The position numbers were made by a program, and so were the translations under genes. From Roseivirga sp. BDSF3-8 (lineage in GTDB: Bacteria > Bacteroidota > Bacteroidia > Cytophagales > Cyclobacteriaceae), in the NCBI RefSeq assembly GCF_041449215.1, contig NZ_JBGNFV010000001.1, positions 905,001 to 969,000 on the forward strand: a DNA stretch of 64,000 bases, read 5' to 3'. This document shows, piece after piece, positions 61,271 to 64,000 of this stretch. The notes under the pieces are model-generated. The model was not told the origin of the DNA. It made no database searches and worked only from the letters and a program-made list of their open reading frames with translations. Within the stretch, counting starts at the first letter, position 1. Every line of letters starts with the position of its first letter.

Positions 61271-64000
61271 GGTGTTTTTCTTCTGATAGTGGGGATTGAT
61301 CTTCGTTTTTGATGAGGTGGCGGCCGTCTGCCAGTTTGGCGAAAATGAAGTAGAGGCCGGGGACGATGATGACGCCGAAAATGGTACCGAGGAGCATGCC
61401 GCCGAGGGCGGAGGCGCCTATGGTACGGTTGCCGATGGCGCCTGCGCCACTGGCGATGATGAGGGGTATGAGCCCTGCTATAAAGGCGAATGAGGTCATG
61501 AGTATGGGCCTGAATCGCACTTTGGCGCTTTCTATGGCGGCTTGGAATATGGTGAGGCCTTGCTGGCGCTTCTGTACGGCAAACTCTACGATGAGGACGG
61601 CATTTTTACCGAGGAGGCCTACGAGCATGATGAGGCCTATCTGGGCGTAGATGTCGTTTTGGAGGCCCATGAGCTGGAGGAGCATGAAGGAGCCGAACAC
61701 GCCTACGGGCAGGGAGAATACGACTGCGAGGGGTATGATGAAGCTCTCGTACTGTGCGGCGAGGACGAGGTATACGAAGGTGAGTACGATAAGGAATACG
61801 TAGAGGGCTTCGTTGCCGCGATTGGACTCGTCGTAGCTGAGGCCTTCCCAGGCGATGTCGTAGCCTTTGGGGAGGGTCTGGGCGGCTACTTCGCGGATGG
61901 CCTGTATGGCATCGGCGGTGGTGTAGCCTTTGGCGGGGAGGCCTTGTATGGCGGCGGAGTTGTAGAGGTTGAAGCGGGTGACTTCGTTAGGCCCCTGGGT
62001 CTTCCTGAGTTTCATGAAGGAGGAATAGGGAACCATTTCGCCGTCTTCGTTGCGCACGTACATTTTGAGGATATCGGAGGGGAGTCTTCTGAAGCGGGGG
62101 TCTGACTGGACGTAGACTTTGAAGAACTGCCCGAACTTGATAAAGCCTTGCTCGTAGGTGCTGCCTATGAGGATGTTGAGGTTTTCCATGGCTTTGCCGA
62201 TGGAGACGCCTTTCTGCATGGCGAGGTTATTGTCTATCTGCAGCTCGTACTGGGGGTAGTTGGCGGCAAAGAAGGTGAATAGGCCGCTAAGCTCGGGACG
62301 GGCGCGCAGGTTGTCCATGAAGTCCTGGTTTATCTTATCAAACTCCTGGTAGTCGGTGTCGTTGGTCTTGTCGAGCAGGCGCAGGGAGAAGCCGCCGGAG
62401 CTACCGAAACCGGGTATGGCGGGTGGCTCGAAGAACTCGATGACGGCACCTAGGCCGCGGGTCTCTTCTTCGAGTTCTTCCATGATCTGGTGGACGTTAT
62501 GCTCGCGCTGTGACCAGGGCTTGAGGTTGATGAGGCAGGTGCCGGCATTGCTGCCGCGGCCTTCGGTCATGATCTCGTAGCCGGCGAGTGAGGAGACGGA
62601 CTCTACGCCGTCTATTTCTTCACATATCTTCTGGAGCTCCTGGGATACTTTATTGGTACGCTCGAGGGTGGAGCCGGGAGGGGTTTGTATGATGGCGTAG
62701 ATGGTGCCCTGGTCTTCGCTGGGGATAAAGCCGGAGGGGAGTATCTGGTTTTCGAGGAAGATGCCGAGGGCAAAGAGGGCGAGTATGGCCCAGGTGAGCC
62801 ACCTGCGGCTGACGATGCGCCTGAGGAGGTTTAAGTACTTACCGGTGATCTTATCGAAGCCGCGGTTGAAGCTGTCGAGGGAGCGGGTAAGGATGTTGTG
62901 CTTTTTGTGCTGACCATGGTGGTTTTTGAGCAGCATGGCGCAGAGGACGGGGGTAAGGGTAAGGGCAATAAGGGCTGAGATGACGATGCTGCTGGCCATG
63001 GTGATGCTGAACTGCCTGTAGAAGGTGCCGACGGGGCCGGACATGAAGGAGATGGGCAGAAATACGGATACCATGACGGCGGTAATGGCGATGATGGCGC
63101 CGCTGATCTCTCCTAATACTTGCCTGACGGCGTTGTAGGGGCTGATGCGGGGCTGCTCATCGAACTTGGCGTGGACGGCCTCTACGACGACGATGGCATC
63201 ATCTACGACGATACCGATGGCGAGGACGAGGGCGAAGAGGGTGACGAGGTTGATGGATAGGCCGAAGATCTGTATGACGAAAAAGGCGCCAATCAGTGAG
63301 ACGGGCACGGCGAGGATGGGGATGAGGGTGGACCGCCAGTCGCCGAGGAAAATGAATACGACGATGGCGACGAGTATGAAGGCGTCGCGGAGGGTGTGGA
63401 CGACTTGCTCTATACTGGCATCGAGGAACTGTGATACGTCGTAGCTGATCTTGTAGTCCATGCCGGGAGGAAAGGTGCCTTTCATGTCTTGCAGCCTGGC
63501 TTTTACTTCTTCTATGACTTCGCTGGCGTTACTGCCGTAGTTTTGCTTGAGGACGATGGCGGCAGAGGGGTGGCCGTCGAGGTTGGAATAGATATCGAAA
63601 AACTCGGAGCCGAGCTCTACGGTGGCGATGTCGCGCAGGTGGATGCTTTGGCCTTCGGCATTGGCGCGGATGATGATGTCTTCGTACTGCTGTGGTTCGT
63701 TGTACCGGCCCTGGTAGGTGAGTACGTACTCGAGTGACTGGGCGGCGATGCCGGAGCTCTGGCCGAGGCGGCCGGGGCGTCCGATTATGCTTTGCTCTTC
63801 GAGGGCTTCCATGACGTCCTCTACGGCGAGGTTGTAGGCGCGCATGCGGTCGGGATTGAGCCATACGCGCATGGCGTAGCGGCGGCTACCGAGTATCTGG
63901 GCACGGGCGACGCCTTTGGTGCGGGAGATCTCGGGGATCATCTGCACGGTGGCGTAGTTGTAGAGGAACTTCTCGTCCATGGTGGAGTCGTTGGAGTAGA
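61251..64000 (-). CDS. RND efflux inner-membrane pump (AcrB/HAE1 type), 5' end missing
   Basis: Proton-driven drug exporter; about 916 codons are visible and the gene continues past 64000. The frame is open through the window end, so no start is present here. Key parts are the proton relay in helix 4 (LAIGIVVDDAIVVVEAV), the porter domain (EDQGTIYAIIQTPPGSTLERT) and the late transmembrane set (GLIMLVGLLGKNAVLIVEFA). The periplasmic adaptor should lie just beyond the window. Its GC content is clearly higher than that of the left part of the window. Confidence 0.93.
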   Translation of the reverse strand, partial: YSNDSTMDEKFLYNYATVQMIPEISRTKGVARAQILGSRRYAMRVWLNPDRMRAYNLAVEDVMEALEEQSIIGRPGRLGQSSGIAAQSLEYVLTYQGRYNEPQQYEDIIIRANAEGQSIHLRDIATVELGSEFFDIYSNLDGHPSAAIVLKQNYGSNASEVIEEVKARLQDMKGTFPPGMDYKISYDVSQFLDASIEQVVHTLRDAFILVAIVVFIFLGDWRSTLIPILAVPVSLIGAFFVIQIFGLSINLVTLFALVLAIGIVVDDAIVVVEAVHAKFDEQPRISPYNAVRQVLGEISGAIIAITAVMVSVFLPISFMSGPVGTFYRQFSITMASSIVISALIALTLTPVLCAMLLKNHHGQHKKHNILTRSLDSFNRGFDKITGKYLNLLRRIVSRRWLTWAILALFALGIFLENQILPSGFIPSEDQGTIYAIIQTPPGSTLERTNKVSQELQKICEEIDGVESVSSLAGYEIMTEGRGSNAGTCLINLKPWSQREHNVHQIMEELEEETRGLGAVIEFFEPPAIPGFGSSGGFSLRLLDKTNDTDYQEFDKINQDFMDNLRARPELSGLFTFFAANYPQYELQIDNNLAMQKGVSIGKAMENLNILIGSTYEQGFIKFGQFFKVYVQSDPRFRRLPSDILKMYVRNEDGEMVPYSSFMKLRKTQGPNEVTRFNLYNSAAIQGLPAKGYTTADAIQAIREVAAQTLPKGYDIAWEGLSYDESNRGNEALYVFLIVLTFVYLVLAAQYESFIIPLAVVFSLPVGVFGSFMLLQLMGLQNDIYAQIGLIMLVGLLGKNAVLIVEFAVQKRQQGLTIFQAAIESAKVRFRPILMTSFAFIAGLIPLIIASGAGAIGNRTIGASALGGMLLGTIFGVIIVPGLYFIFAKLADGRHLIKNEDQSPLSEEKHHENIYV

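Overview
The window reads as chromosome of a Bacteroidota bacterium, most likely a marine Cytophagales member. The evidence is SusC/SusD-type proteins, a PorE-like TPR/beta-propeller/OmpA protein, DUF4924, promoters of the TTTG-N19/20-TAnnTTTG type, few Shine-Dalgarno sequences, and a KR2-like sodium-pump rhodopsin. The exact genus cannot be fixed from the sequence alone.

Left part (1-24 kb) is mostly housekeeping. It holds purA (cut by the window edge) coupled to a STAS protein, a bifunctional Rel/SpoT, two tRNA-Leu genes with clear promoters and terminators, tig-clpP-clpX (ribosome chaperone and ClpXP protease), lpxB, queD and hldD. A SusC/SusD/lipoprotein uptake locus follows, then a tight operon lepA-folD-queE-(PorE-like OmpA protein), and small enzymes (DUF4924, methyltransferase, SnoaL-like, inositol-phosphatase family).

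Middle part (25-45 kb) is more unusual. It has three adjacent secreted Kazal-type protease-inhibitor genes, an SF1 helicase, acpH, and an isolated nuoHIJK block in which NuoI carries a tail of about 330 residues of Pro/Lys-rich repeats. Next come a Blh-type carotene dioxygenase (retinal supply) facing an NDQ-motif sodium-pumping rhodopsin, a tandem S41-like protease, a serine hydrolase, an EVE protein, an orphan secreted protein and a divergent pyruvate kinase. Intergenic DNA here carries two 15-bp tandem arrays and several dispersed repeat pairs.

The most striking region is 45.4-47.8 kb. It is a head-to-tail array of eleven tiny genes on the minus strand, mostly too short to be called automatically. 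All have a near-identical leader (MKKLxLxxLxVxSF..T ending in GG) and very different Cys/Ser/Thr-containing cores. They look like precursors of ribosomally made, modified peptides (class I lanthipeptide/pinensin-like leaders). One is frameshifted and one intergenic gap carries a dispersed repeat element. Three more singletons of the same type lie at 52.9, 55.1 and 56.3 kb on the plus strand. No modifying enzyme or exporter is recognisable in the window, so the array appears to be an orphan supply of substrates.

Right part (48-64 kb) has a third tRNA-Leu, a PAP2-like protein coupled to rpoN, asnS, and a toxin-antitoxin pair whose toxin has an in-frame stop and which is bracketed by direct repeats. 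It continues with an M28 peptidase, about 1 kb of gene-free repeat-rich DNA, an AT-rich ApaLI-like type II restriction-modification pair, and an RND efflux operon (outer-membrane factor and an inner-membrane pump cut by the window end).
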